A DNA stretch of 64,000 bases from Saprospirales bacterium (lineage in GTDB: Bacteria > Bacteroidota > Bacteroidia > Chitinophagales > Saprospiraceae), in NCBI GenBank assembly GCA_016711045.1, contig JADJTT010000001.1, positions 1 through 64,000 on the forward strand. The letters are read 5' to 3'. Shown here one piece after another: positions 16,324 through 25,326 of this stretch. Under the pieces are notes generated by a model that worked only from the letters and a program-made list of their open reading frames with translations, made no database searches and had not been told where the DNA came from. A program made the position numbers and the translations under genes. Every line of letters starts with the position of its first letter. Within the stretch, counting starts at the first letter, position 1.

Positions 16324-17745
16324 ATGAACAAAATTGCTGCAAAACTATCTCTCAAGGAGAAAATCGGCTATGGCGTAGGCGATACCGCATCCCACTTTGT
16401 GTGGGATATGGTCGGATTCTGGATCCTGATATTCTATACGGATACATTCGGGATCTCTGCCGCTGCTGCCGGAACCATCATGTTGATTGCCCGGTTTTGG
16501 GACATGATCAGCGACCCCATCATGGGGGTGATCGCAGATCGTACGAATACCCGGTGGGGCAAGTTCAGACCCTACCTTTTATGGATGGCATTGCCCTATG
16601 CCGTCCTGGCGATCATGACCTTCTCTACACCCGATCTGGGTTCTACCGGTAAAACCATTTATGCAGGGGTTACCTATTTGTTACTGATGACCGTGTTCAC
16701 AGCCATAAACCTTCCCTATTCCTCCCTGGGGGCTGTGATGACGGCCGATTCCAATGAACGTACGGGATTGAACTCCTACCGGTTTGTATTCGCCTTTATC
16801 GGGCAACTTATCGTATCTGGAACAGCCCTTTCTTTGGCCCGGTATTTCGGAAAAGGCAACGATGCAGCCGGATACCAGATAACCATCATTCTTTTCTCCA
16901 TTATCAGTTTTGCATTGTTTATGATAACCTTTTTCACCACCAAGGAAAGGGTTGCACCGCCAAAGGAACAGAAGGAATCGCTGAAGGAGGATTTCAGGAA
17001 CCTTTTGAAGAATAAGCCATGGGTGATCCTGTTCTTTGTAGGTATCGTATCCTTTATCATGTTTGCCCTGCAAAACCTCTCGATCGCCTATTACTTCAAA
17101 TACTACATCGGCAAGGAGGAAAGTGTGCAATTGTTCAATATAACAGGTACCATTGCCCTGATCGTAACCATTCCTTTTTCGAAGACCCTGGCCCAGAAAT
17201 TTGGCAAGCGCAATGTCTTTCTGGCCAGCTCCCTGATCTCCGGGTTCTTTTTTATGCTGTTGTACCTTCCCGGAGAAAAAAACCTGGTGTCCATCTACAT
17301 CCTTAACATCCTGGCAAAAATGGCCTATGCGCCGGCAGTTCCTCTGCTGTGGACGATGCTGGCGGAATCGGCGGATTACTCCGAATGGAAAACCGGGCGC
17401 AGGTCCACAGGCCTTGTATTTTCCGCAGCTACCTTCGCACAAAAGGCGGGATGGGGTATAGGAGGCGCCTTGGCCGGTTGGTTGCTCGCATTATTTCATT
17501 TCATACCCAATGAAGCACAGTCAGAAACGGCCATTACCGGCATCAAATTGATGATCTCCGTGCTGCCGGGCATACTGTATATATCCTGTGCCTTGTTCCT
17601 GTTCTTCTATCCCATCGACAAGAAAATGGCCTTGCAAATACAAGAAGATCTGGAAAAACGAAGGGACGAAAGGGGGGGGGGAAGGGGGGGGGGGGGGGGA
17701 AGGGGGGGGGAAAAAAAAAAAAAATATTTTGGGTCTCTTTGGTAA
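16324..17745 (+). CDS. GPH-family sugar:cation symporter (MFS)
   Basis: The protein has about 473 residues with twelve predicted helices. The start LSLKEKIGYGVGDTASHFVWD and DPIMGVIADRTNTRWGKFRPYLLW are hallmarks of the glycoside-pentoside-hexuronide symporters (MelB/XylP relatives). It takes up sugars or glycosides with Na+ or H+ at the inner membrane. The last real segment is KKMALQIQEDLEKRRDE; beyond that the frame runs through a poly-G/poly-A tract and codes for an unnatural Gly/Arg/Lys tail ending at 17745. The true C-terminus is therefore probably at about 17670 and the end is suspect. An esterase gene follows 74 bases downstream, perhaps for the same carbohydrate use. Confidence 0.85.
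   Translation: MNKIAAKLSLKEKIGYGVGDTASHFVWDMVGFWILIFYTDTFGISAAAAGTIMLIARFWDMISDPIMGVIADRTNTRWGKFRPYLLWMALPYAVLAIMTFSTPDLGSTGKTIYAGVTYLLLMTVFTAINLPYSSLGAVMTADSNERTGLNSYRFVFAFIGQLIVSGTALSLARYFGKGNDAAGYQITIILFSIISFALFMITFFTTKERVAPPKEQKESLKEDFRNLLKNKPWVILFFVGIVSFIMFALQNLSIAYYFKYYIGKEESVQLFNITGTIALIVTIPFSKTLAQKFGKRNVFLASSLISGFFFMLLYLPGEKNLVSIYILNILAKMAYAPAVPLLWTMLAESADYSEWKTGRRSTGLVFSAATFAQKAGWGIGGALAGWLLALFHFIPNEAQSETAITGIKLMISVLPGILYISCALFLFFYPIDKKMALQIQEDLEKRRDERGGGRGGGGGRGGEKKKKYFGSLW
17671..17724. repeat. Poly-G/poly-A low-complexity tract at the end of the transporter gene
   Basis: Three G runs of about 9 to 16 bases broken only by AA pairs are followed by a 14-base A run. No other sequence in the window is like it. 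It replaces the normal end of the transporter gene. An assembly join or sequencing artefact is likely; a biological homopolymer is the alternative. Confidence 0.85.
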
Positions 17746-17818
17746 ATAGCACCACAATTTTCTATCACAGAAAACCTAGGAATTAGGGAAATTCCCTGCA
17801 ATATCAGCCCAATAAATC

Positions 17819-19081
17819 ATGACAAATACCATGCGAATATTCTTCCTTACAGGGCTTATTATCTTGTTTTCAAACTTGATATCCGCCCAGGAAAACCAAA
17901 ACCCTCCGTTTTTGCAAAAAGTGGGAATGCTGGATAGTCTTTACTCCCAAGCACTCCATGAATCCAGGGAATTTTACGTTCAACTTCCGCCTGGCTATAA
18001 CCCCGAGAAAAACCAGAAGTATCCGGTGGTTTATATTTTAGATGGAGAAGTATTCCTTCCAACGGTGCATATCGTGCACGAATTTTATTCCGGTGGATTT
18101 ATCCCGGAAATGATACTCATTGGGATTTCCAACAGCAAGAACAGGACAAGGGATTTGACAACCTCCTCCAAAAAAACCCAGTATGGAATGCCCTTCAATG
18201 AAGACAACGGGGAAGCTGCTAATTTCCTCAAATTCATAGCGGAAGAACTCATTCCTTTCGTGGAGGGTAAATACCCCGCAACCGATTTCAGCACATTAAT
18301 AGGGCATTCATACGGAGGCTTGTTTGCCATTTATACGCTACTCAACCACCCCCATTTATTTGCCAACTACCTGGCCATAGATCCAAGTTTGGATTGGGAT
18401 GATCAAAAATTGTTGAAAGAGGCACAAGGAACACTCGCAAGCCAACACTATGAAGGCAAATCTTTATTCATGTCTTTAAGCGGGCAGTTACACATGCAAA
18501 ATCCGCAGGTTACCATAGACAATGTGATGCAAGACAGTTCGGACTTTACCCTGTTTGCCCGTTCCAATATTGCCTTTTCAAACCTGCTAAGGCAACATAC
18601 AGAAAACGGCTTGTCTTTTGCTTGGAAATTTTATCCCCATGATTTGCATGGCACCATTCCCCTGCCTTCCATTATGGATGGGTTGATTTCACTTTTCGAA
18701 TGGTTTCAAATGGAGCATACCGATAAAATCAATTCTCCTGACACGCCAAAAGAAGAATTGTCCAGCATCGTGAAATACCGGGCAAATAAACTTCAACGTC
18801 ATTTTGGATATCCGGTTCCTCCATACCCTGAAGAGCTTCTAAATATGTCTGGATATATGAATATGGATATGCAACAACCTGAAAAGGCAAAAATGTACTT
18901 TGAATTTGCCATTGCGTATTACCCGGAAAGTGCAAATGCATACGATTCAATGGCAGATTATTACGAAATGCAGCATGACAAGGCCAATGCGTTGAAATTT
19001 GTGACGAAAGCCTACGAAATCAGCGGTAGCGAATATCATAAGGAAAGAATCGATAGACTGAACGAAAAAAATGAAAAATGA
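17819..19081 (+). CDS. Exported esterase (COG2819-type alpha/beta hydrolase) with C-terminal TPR
   Basis: The protein has 420 residues. The signal peptide (FFLTGLIILFSNLISAQ) indicates export; a second ATG at 17831 is equally possible as start. The hydrolase domain has YPVVYILDGE, the nucleophile elbow LIGHSYGGLFA, an Asp in IDPSLDWDD and a His in YPHDLHGTIPLPS, the order of the putative-esterase family related to enterobactin esterases. Residues about 330-415 are two or three tetratricopeptide repeats (ANAYDSMADYYEMQHDKANAL). The substrate is unknown. It overlaps the next small gene by 4 bases (ATGA). Confidence 0.88.
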   Translation: MTNTMRIFFLTGLIILFSNLISAQENQNPPFLQKVGMLDSLYSQALHESREFYVQLPPGYNPEKNQKYPVVYILDGEVFLPTVHIVHEFYSGGFIPEMILIGISNSKNRTRDLTTSSKKTQYGMPFNEDNGEAANFLKFIAEELIPFVEGKYPATDFSTLIGHSYGGLFAIYTLLNHPHLFANYLAIDPSLDWDDQKLLKEAQGTLASQHYEGKSLFMSLSGQLHMQNPQVTIDNVMQDSSDFTLFARSNIAFSNLLRQHTENGLSFAWKFYPHDLHGTIPLPSIMDGLISLFEWFQMEHTDKINSPDTPKEELSSIVKYRANKLQRHFGYPVPPYPEELLNMSGYMNMDMQQPEKAKMYFEFAIAYYPESANAYDSMADYYEMQHDKANALKFVTKAYEISGSEYHKERIDRLNEKNEK

Positions 19082-19263
19082 AATCAACAAAAAAAGACAG
19101 AACAATCGGAATCTTGGGCGTGCTTTTCATGACATTTGGGATAACATATTTTAACTTTGAACACGTGGTACATGAAGAAAATATTAAACCAGCAATCATG
19201 ATCGGCCTTGGAATTATCACAATTGGTTATTTCTTTCTTTCAAAGAGAAATGACGACAAATAA
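19078..19263 (+). CDS. Small two-helix membrane protein
   Basis: The protein has 61 residues starting in the ATGA overlap with the esterase stop. It has two hydrophobic segments (IGILGVLFMTFGITYF and IMIGLGIITIGYFFL) with a lysine-rich N-terminus and charged C-terminus. The function is unknown. The translational coupling supports it as a real gene. Confidence 0.55.
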   Translation: MKSTKKDRTIGILGVLFMTFGITYFNFEHVVHEENIKPAIMIGLGIITIGYFFLSKRNDDK

Positions 19264-19360
19264 AAAGGTATAAATTGGTTGGTGAGTAGTGCGGCCGACG
19301 GCCGAAGAGCTCTTTCGTATAAACCTGCAAGCAGATAATTGAAAAATTGAACCAAAGAAT

Positions 19361-19753
19361 ATGTTTACATCAGAACAAATTCACGAAGCATTTGCGAAAG
19401 TTAAAAGTGGTGCAGACTTTCCTCGATTTGTCCAGGACTTGAAAAAAATGGGAGTAACACATTATGACAATTTTGTTTCTGATGGACGAACAATCTGTTA
19501 CGGACAAAAAGACTTTACGCTTATCGGAGACTCAAAATATCCGGACATGAATGTAAATGACATTAGTTCAGCAGACAAACTAAAACACGCTATTTCCATT
19601 CATCAACAAGGACAAACAGACTATCTAACATTTTGCCAACAAGCGGCAGATGCAGGCGTTGAAAAATGGATAACGCATATGATTGAAATGACTGTAACTT
19701 ATCTCGATAAAGAAGGTAAAAAATTGATAGTGGAACCTATCCAGCAACCTTGA
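19361..19753 (+). CDS. DUF1398 family protein
   Basis: The protein has 130 residues, starting MFTSEQIHEAFAKVKSGADFP. It matches the DUF1398 (YbcV-like) pattern with FVQDLKKMGVTHYDNFVSDG in the first half and ADAGVEKWITHMIEMTVTYLD near the C-terminus. No signal peptide is present. The function is unestablished in the family. It is AT-rich and stands alone, as do its neighbours, so it may be another acquired single-gene unit. Confidence 0.85.
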   Translation: MFTSEQIHEAFAKVKSGADFPRFVQDLKKMGVTHYDNFVSDGRTICYGQKDFTLIGDSKYPDMNVNDISSADKLKHAISIHQQGQTDYLTFCQQAADAGVEKWITHMIEMTVTYLDKEGKKLIVEPIQQP

Positions 19754-19803
19754 TGAAAATGAAAATCTTGACATTGGGCCCTTAAATTAAAAACCAACCA
19801 AAT

Positions 19804-20160
19804 ATGCTTATAGACATAAATCCCAAATTACCCATGCGTGACAAAACGGAAACAAGAGACTTTTATATACACAAGTTGGGCTTTCAAGAATTTGGAAGTG
19901 CAGACTATGCCGGGTACTTGATGGTTCAAAAAGACGATCTACAAATCCACTTTTTCGAGTTCAAAGAACTCGACCCAAAAGAAAACTACGGACAGGTCTA
20001 TATCAGAACTGATAATATTGAGGAACTGTATCAATCCTTTTTAAACAAGAAGACGAACATACACCCAAACGGACAATTGCAGATAAAACCTTGGGGACAA
20101 AAGGAATTTTCAGTTCTCGACCCAGACCATAATCTACTTACTTTTGGACAAAGCATTTAA
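19804..20160 (+). CDS. VOC-superfamily (glyoxalase/bleomycin-resistance type) protein
   Basis: The protein has 118 residues with the paired beta-alpha-beta-beta-beta modules of the vicinal-oxygen-chelate fold: PKLPMRDKTETRDFYIHKLGF at the start, DLQIHFFEF in the middle, VYIRTDN, and KEFSVLDPDHNLLTFGQ at the end. It resembles bleomycin-binding proteins, which dimerise to sequester drugs, but enzymes with the same fold exist and the sequence alone does not decide. It ends just before the hairpin terminator at 20174. Confidence 0.85.
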   Translation: MLIDINPKLPMRDKTETRDFYIHKLGFQEFGSADYAGYLMVQKDDLQIHFFEFKELDPKENYGQVYIRTDNIEELYQSFLNKKTNIHPNGQLQIKPWGQKEFSVLDPDHNLLTFGQSI

Positions 20161-20173
20161 TGGGAATTTCAGA

Positions 20174-20232
20174 ATAACGAAGAAAAAGTGCATTGACGGC
20201 CGCTTGCCGTCAACGCACTTTTTCTTCGTTAT
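20174..20232. terminator. Bidirectional hairpin terminator
   Basis: Two 27-base arms (left starts ATAACGAAGAAAAAGTGC, right ends GCACTTTTTCTTCGTTAT) flank the 5-base loop CGCTT and differ by one mismatch. It lies between the converging VOC gene and the giant Ig-repeat gene and would serve both. Confidence 0.75.
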
Positions 20233-20251
20233 AAATACGATTGGATGATCA

Positions 20252-23200
20252 TTAGCCTTTGGGAGAAAGAAAGACTTTGACCCGCACCCTTGATCCCTCC
20301 GATTGAATTTCCAAAATATAAATACCCGCCCCCAAATTGTCCAGTCCAATCTCCATCTTTTCGCCTTTCAACGTACCAATCCTCCCCATTCTCCCCAAAA
20401 GGTCGTACAGTGCATAGACGCCCTCTTCCACTCCAGGCAATTCCAACACCAGCCAATCCACAGCCGGGTTGGGGTAGACCTTCCAGCCTTGGGGTAGCTG
20501 GTTAGATACTGAATTGATAAGTTCGACCTCCAAAGGGGCAGAAACCGCTCCGCAACCGTTTTCATCGGTCGTCCAAACGGTATAAATCCCGCTTTCCTGG
20601 GGCACGAGGAACGCACTGGTAGCTCCCTCCAGCAATTCTCCGTTTAAGTACCATTGGTAGGTCGCTGCCGGCGTGGAAAATAGCGTATCCTGGATGAAAC
20701 TTATTGCCGGAACTATGGCCGCCACGATGGAGATTACTACCGGATCACTGCTGACCGAACAGGGCCCCAATTCTCCGGTGTAGGAGTATTCCCCGCTGTC
20801 TGCTGCTCCCCATTCCGGCCCGGTCGCCCCATCGATGGGCACGCCGTCCAAAAACCATTGCCAGGAATCCAACTCCTGGTTGGCGACGAGCAAAATGGAA
20901 TCGCCCTTACAGGCCAGGGTGGTTTCATACGACAATAGTGGCTCCGGAGCTTCCTGCACCGTGACTTGCACCGAATCAGTCTGAATGTCACAAAATTGAT
21001 TGGATAAAATAGCATAGTACCAACCTGCCTGCTGGGCTTCGATCTGGGGTTCATTCCAACCCAGCAATTCGCCGTCGAGGTACCACTCCACCCCTGCGGC
21101 CAGGGTGTCTACGCTGAGCAGCACGCTTTCCCCTTCACAGAGCAATGGCTCGCCGGAGAGCGTGATCTCCGGGGCAGGGGTAGGAAGGACCTGGATCTCC
21201 ACCGAATCAGTCTGGACCTGGCAAGACTGGTTGAAGAGGATGGCGGAATACCATCCGGCCTCCTGTACGTCGAGCTGTGATCCGGTCTCATTGAGCAATT
21301 GCCCATTGAAATACCATTCAATTGCGGTGGCGGTGGTATCGACCTGGAGCAGTACGCTTTCCCCTTTGCAGATGATCGGTCCTCCGGTCAAGAGCAGCTC
21401 CGGATCTGGCAGGGGAATGACCTGGACCTCCACCGCATCGGCCTGGGTTTGACAAAATTGATTGAACAGAATAGCGGAATAGGTGCCTGCCGTCTGTACT
21501 TCGAGCTGGGGTCCATCCCATGCCAGCAGCTCGCCGTCAAGATACCACTCGATAGCGGTAGCAGAAGTATCTACGCTAAGCCACACACTTTCCCCTGCAC
21601 AGATCGAAGATTCGCCGCTCAGGGTGACTTTCGGGTCGGGGGAGGGAATGACCTGGATCTCCACCAAATCGCTCTGGGTTTGACAAAATTGGTTGAACAG
21701 AATGGCCGAATAGGTGCCTTCCGTCTGTACTTCGAGCTGAGGTTCATTCCATGCCAGTAACCCCCCGTCGAAATACCACTCTACGGTAGTGGCAGAAGTA
21801 TCTACGCTAAGCCACACACTTTCCCCTGCACAGATTGAAGATTCACCTGACAAGACGATTCCCGGGTCAGGGAAGGGAATGACCTGAATTTCCACCAGAT
21901 CGGACTGAATTGCACAAAATTGGTTGAACAGAATAGCGGAATAGGTACCCGCTGCCTGAACTTCGAGCTGGGATTCATCCCATGCCAGCAGCTCGCCGTC
22001 AAGATACCACTCGATAGCGGTAGCAGAAGTGTCGACACTGAGCAGTACGGTTTCCCCTGCACAGATCGAAGATTCACCGGTAAGGGTGACTTTCGGGTCG
22101 GGGGAGGGAATGACCTGGATCTCCACCGAATCGCTTTGCATTTGACAAAACTGGTTGGAAAGGATGGCGAAATACGTACCTCCCGACTGTGCTTCGAGCT
22201 GAGGGCCCTCCGCCTGGAGTAACTCCCCGTCGAGATACCATTCTATGGTGGTCGCAGCTGTGTCTACGCTGAGCCACACACTTTCCCCTGCACAGATCGA
22301 AGGTTCACCAGACAGCGCAATCCCCGGATACGGGAAAGGAATAACCTGAATTTCGACCGAATCAGCCTGTATTTGACAATTTTGGTTGAATAGGATGGCG
22401 GAGTATGTGCCTGCTGCATGCGCTTCGAGTTGGGGTTCTTCCCATCCCAATGGCTGCCCGTTGAAATACCACACCACGGAAGTAGCCGTGGTGTCTGCGC
22501 TAAGCAGCACGCTTCCCCCTTCACAAATCGACGAATCACCTGCCAGGGTTATTTCCGGACTGGGAAAAGGGATGACCTGGATCTCCACCGGATCGCTCTC
22601 AATCTGACAAAACTGATTGAATAAAACCACGGAATACGCACCTTCTGTCTGTACTTCGAGCTGGGGAACCCCTTCCTGGATCAACTCCCCGTTGCGGTAC
22701 CATTCCACAGCCGTCGCAGAAGGATCTACACTGAGAAACACACTTCCCCCTTCGCAGATCAACGGATCGCCGGACAGGGTGATCTCGGGATCGGGAAAAG
22801 GAATCACCTGGATCTCTACCGTACTGCTCTGTATTTGACAATTTTGATTGGAAAGGATAGCCGAATACGTCCCTTCCGCCTGTGCTTCGAGCTGGGAGCC
22901 TTCCCCTTCCAGTAACTCCCCGTCGAGGTACCACGCTACCGAAGTCGCTGCCATGTCGACACTGAGCAGCACGCTTCCCCCTTCACATATCGACGAATCA
23001 CCGGTCAGGGTTATTTCCGGGTTGGGAAAGGGTATAACCTGGATCTCTACCGGATCGCTCTCAATTTGACAAAACTGGTTGAACAGAATAGCAGAATAGG
23101 TACCTTCCTCCTGCACTTCGATCTGCGGAACTCCTTCCCCGATCAACTCCCCGTTGCGAAACCATACCACTGCCGTCGCAGAAGGATCGATGCTGAGAAA

Positions 23201-25075
23201 TACACTTTCGCCTTCACAGATCGCCGGATCGCCGGACAACGTAATCTCCGGATTTGGAAGGGGGATGACATTGACGGCGATGGAATTGGTTTCGACCGGA
23301 CAGAATTGGTTGAATACAATGGCGGAATACACTCCCGGCTCCTGAACCTCCACTTGGGTTCCCTCCCATCCCAATAACTCCCCATAGCGATACCACTCTA
23401 CGGAAGTGGCCATGGGATCAACGCTGAGTAATACACTTTCTCCCTCGCAGATCAAGGAATTACCGGTCAGCGCCATGGTCGGGTCTGGCAGCGGGATGAG
23501 CTGTATTACTACCGAGTTGGTCTGGATTTGACAAAATTGGTTGAACAGGGTAGCGGAGTAGGTCCCTCCCGTCTGCACTTCGATCACGTGATTTCCCGTT
23601 GCGATCAGTTGCCCGTTGCGGTACCATTTCACATTTGTCGCAGAGGGGTCGACACTGAGAAAGGCGCTTTCCCCTTCACAGACCACCGGACCGCCATACA
23701 CGGTAATCACCGGATTGGGTAGGGGAATGACCTGGACCTGTATTGAATCGGTCTGTGCCGCACAATATTGATTGTATACCCTGGCCTTGTACCAGCCCGC
23801 TTCCTGTACCTGGATCGGGTTGCCCTGCACGGGGAGCAATACCCCGTTTCGATACCACTCCACATCCGTAGCGGTGGGGGTTACGCTAAGGGTTACACTT
23901 CCTCCTTCGCAGAACGGGTTATTTCCGGTCAAGGTGAGCCAGGAAGGGGGGGATGTAGGATGCGAGATAGGATTGAGTGTGATATTATCTAATGACAACA
24001 CAAAGAGTCCATTAGACATGTCGGAGCCTAGGATGATACCTGAAGAAAGAAAAGCGTATACCCCCCAGCACCCTTCGAATCCGCTGTAGTTCGTATTGGC
24101 CGGATAGGTGTCATACCAGGCTACCTGTTGCACATTATTGGGATTGGACATGTCGAATACCTGCACGCCATCGTGGTAATAGGATACAAAGATGTAATTG
24201 TCCCGAATGAACGCGTTGTGCGGAATAGTCGCGGTGTCTGCCGGCGCCAGCAACGCAGAGCGAAAGACATCGATTACGGAGATGTCGGTAAGGTCGGACA
24301 CATCCAGCATTTTTAGTCCTTTGTTGTGGGTCTCGTCCGCCATTACCGCATAATTTCCGCTCACCCAACTGGAGTGGTTGTAGCCGCTTTGCGGGTAGTC
24401 GGTCAGGGTGCCGAGCAGGACTGGGTTTTGAGGGTTGGAAAAATTGTACACCCAGTATCCGTTGTTGCCATGCGAACAATAGCCGATGTTGTTCTGGACG
24501 TAGATATCGTGAATATACCCCCCGGGCAAAGAGGGATTTCCGATCATAGTGGGATGATCAGGATCCGCGTTGAGGTCGAGGATGATCACCCCATTACTTT
24601 TGGTGTTTGAACCCGCGACATAGAGTCTGCCTGCCTCTTCATCGATAAAAATATTGTGTGCCCGTGAGAAAAACTGGGTCGTCTGATTGGTCTTGACCAC
24701 CGTGTTGGGCAAATCACTCAGGTCGAAGATCATCAACCCTTCCGAGCACTGGTCGCAAACCGAATACGCCCGGTCGCGAAAGGTTTTCATATCGCGCCAG
24801 ATCGTGGTCGCCCCCCCGGTGAAGGAAGCCACCTCCTGGGGGGCTGTGGGGTCTTCGAGATCGAAGAAATGCACATAGTGTGCGGACCCCAGGATAGCAT
24901 ATTCCCTCAATTCGCAATCGGTATACCCCCAGACTTCATTGTACCGGGTACCCCCCGAACTCGGAAGCGAAGGGTCGTCGTATTGGCCCAGCAGGGTCAT
25001 GTTATGACTTACTTGTGCGTGAGCGATTGCCCCGAAGCATCCTCCCCAAATCATTAGTAAAATAATCGACCTCAT
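20252..25075 (-). CDS. Giant secreted surface protein: choice-of-anchor B domain, tandem Ig-like repeats, T9SS sorting tail
   Basis: The protein has 1607 residues from the ATG at 25075; the frame is open to 25114 but that start is upstream of the likely promoter boxes. The signal peptide ends AIAHAQ. Residues about 20-375 are an LVIVD/choice-of-anchor-B beta-propeller (YVHFFDLEDPTAP, LMIFDLSDLPN, GVQVFDMSNPNN). Then come 13 clear and 2 diverged Ig-like repeats of about 77 residues, each with ICEGESVLLSVD, ATSVEWY..G, GTYSAILFNQFC and EIQVIP. The end (GWKVYPNPA ... YDLLGR ... GAGIYILEI) is a type A type IX secretion sorting domain. The protein should be moved through the outer membrane and attached to the surface or released. 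Paired Cys in each repeat may form disulfides. A role in adhesion is inference. Confidence 0.9.
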   Translation of the reverse strand: MRSIILLMIWGGCFGAIAHAQVSHNMTLLGQYDDPSLPSSGGTRYNEVWGYTDCELREYAILGSAHYVHFFDLEDPTAPQEVASFTGGATTIWRDMKTFRDRAYSVCDQCSEGLMIFDLSDLPNTVVKTNQTTQFFSRAHNIFIDEEAGRLYVAGSNTKSNGVIILDLNADPDHPTMIGNPSLPGGYIHDIYVQNNIGYCSHGNNGYWVYNFSNPQNPVLLGTLTDYPQSGYNHSSWVSGNYAVMADETHNKGLKMLDVSDLTDISVIDVFRSALLAPADTATIPHNAFIRDNYIFVSYYHDGVQVFDMSNPNNVQQVAWYDTYPANTNYSGFEGCWGVYAFLSSGIILGSDMSNGLFVLSLDNITLNPISHPTSPPSWLTLTGNNPFCEGGSVTLSVTPTATDVEWYRNGVLLPVQGNPIQVQEAGWYKARVYNQYCAAQTDSIQVQVIPLPNPVITVYGGPVVCEGESAFLSVDPSATNVKWYRNGQLIATGNHVIEVQTGGTYSATLFNQFCQIQTNSVVIQLIPLPDPTMALTGNSLICEGESVLLSVDPMATSVEWYRYGELLGWEGTQVEVQEPGVYSAIVFNQFCPVETNSIAVNVIPLPNPEITLSGDPAICEGESVFLSIDPSATAVVWFRNGELIGEGVPQIEVQEEGTYSAILFNQFCQIESDPVEIQVIPFPNPEITLTGDSSICEGGSVLLSVDMAATSVAWYLDGELLEGEGSQLEAQAEGTYSAILSNQNCQIQSSTVEIQVIPFPDPEITLSGDPLICEGGSVFLSVDPSATAVEWYRNGELIQEGVPQLEVQTEGAYSVVLFNQFCQIESDPVEIQVIPFPSPEITLAGDSSICEGGSVLLSADTTATSVVWYFNGQPLGWEEPQLEAHAAGTYSAILFNQNCQIQADSVEIQVIPFPYPGIALSGEPSICAGESVWLSVDTAATTIEWYLDGELLQAEGPQLEAQSGGTYFAILSNQFCQMQSDSVEIQVIPSPDPKVTLTGESSICAGETVLLSVDTSATAIEWYLDGELLAWDESQLEVQAAGTYSAILFNQFCAIQSDLVEIQVIPFPDPGIVLSGESSICAGESVWLSVDTSATTVEWYFDGGLLAWNEPQLEVQTEGTYSAILFNQFCQTQSDLVEIQVIPSPDPKVTLSGESSICAGESVWLSVDTSATAIEWYLDGELLAWDGPQLEVQTAGTYSAILFNQFCQTQADAVEVQVIPLPDPELLLTGGPIICKGESVLLQVDTTATAIEWYFNGQLLNETGSQLDVQEAGWYSAILFNQSCQVQTDSVEIQVLPTPAPEITLSGEPLLCEGESVLLSVDTLAAGVEWYLDGELLGWNEPQIEAQQAGWYYAILSNQFCDIQTDSVQVTVQEAPEPLLSYETTLACKGDSILLVANQELDSWQWFLDGVPIDGATGPEWGAADSGEYSYTGELGPCSVSSDPVVISIVAAIVPAISFIQDTLFSTPAATYQWYLNGELLEGATSAFLVPQESGIYTVWTTDENGCGAVSAPLEVELINSVSNQLPQGWKVYPNPAVDWLVLELPGVEEGVYALYDLLGRMGRIGTLKGEKMEIGLDNLGAGIYILEIQSEGSRVRVKVFLSPKG
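20530..23945 (-). repeat. Tandem coding repeats of about 230 bp (Ig-like domains)
   Basis: About 15 units sit head to tail within the surface-protein gene. Central units are most alike, even at DNA level (for example blocks around 21540, 21750 and 21990 share TCTACGCTAAGCCACACACTT or close variants), while the first and last units are diverged. This pattern indicates expansion by unequal recombination in the middle of the array. Confidence 0.85.
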
Positions 25076-25101
25076 GATTTCCAGTTTTAAATGTTCCTTG
25101 A

Positions 25102-25119
25102 CAAAATTAAGCAAAAATA
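25102..25119 (-). promoter_or_regulatory. Candidate promoter boxes of the surface-protein gene
   Basis: On the minus strand two overlapping-spaced Bacteroidota -7 boxes (TAnnTTTG) occur: TATTTTTG (25112-25119) and TAATTTTG (25102-25109). Both are 25 to 45 bases upstream of the chosen ATG at 25075. No clear -33 TTTG was found. Confidence 0.5.
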
Positions 25120-25246
25120 ACTCCCGCGAATCGTACCTTAGTACGCTGTAACTTAAATAAGGTTACAAAGACTGAATGGGCGGGCGGCCGCAGTTATCCT
25201 TACAAAAAACATTAAAGTACTTTTGTCATAAAATACTTAGTAGTTA

Positions 25247-25308
25247 ACACGAAGTGATTGGAGACAAGTGCGGCCCGCGGGCCGCACTTGTCTCCAATCA
25301 CTTCGTGT
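25247..25308. repeat. 62-bp perfect palindrome
   Basis: Each 31-base half (left half begins ACACGAAGTGATTGGAGACA and ends GTGCGGCCCG) is the exact reverse complement of the other, with no spacer. It lies between the promoter of the giant gene (minus) and the DHFR-like gene (plus). It has no T-run, so it is not a classic terminator. It could form a cruciform or a leader hairpin in the plus transcript. Confidence 0.95.
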
Positions 25309-25326
25309 GGAGCATAAAAAAGCACC

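Noticed and set aside
16681..17442. 253-codon minus-strand frame
   Set aside because: Antisense to the GPH transporter; the composition is that of reverse-read membrane codons and no domain is visible.
20530..23945. CRISPR-like periodicity
   Set aside because: The 230-bp period is in coding sequence of a single open frame with Ig-like protein repeats; there are no spacers.
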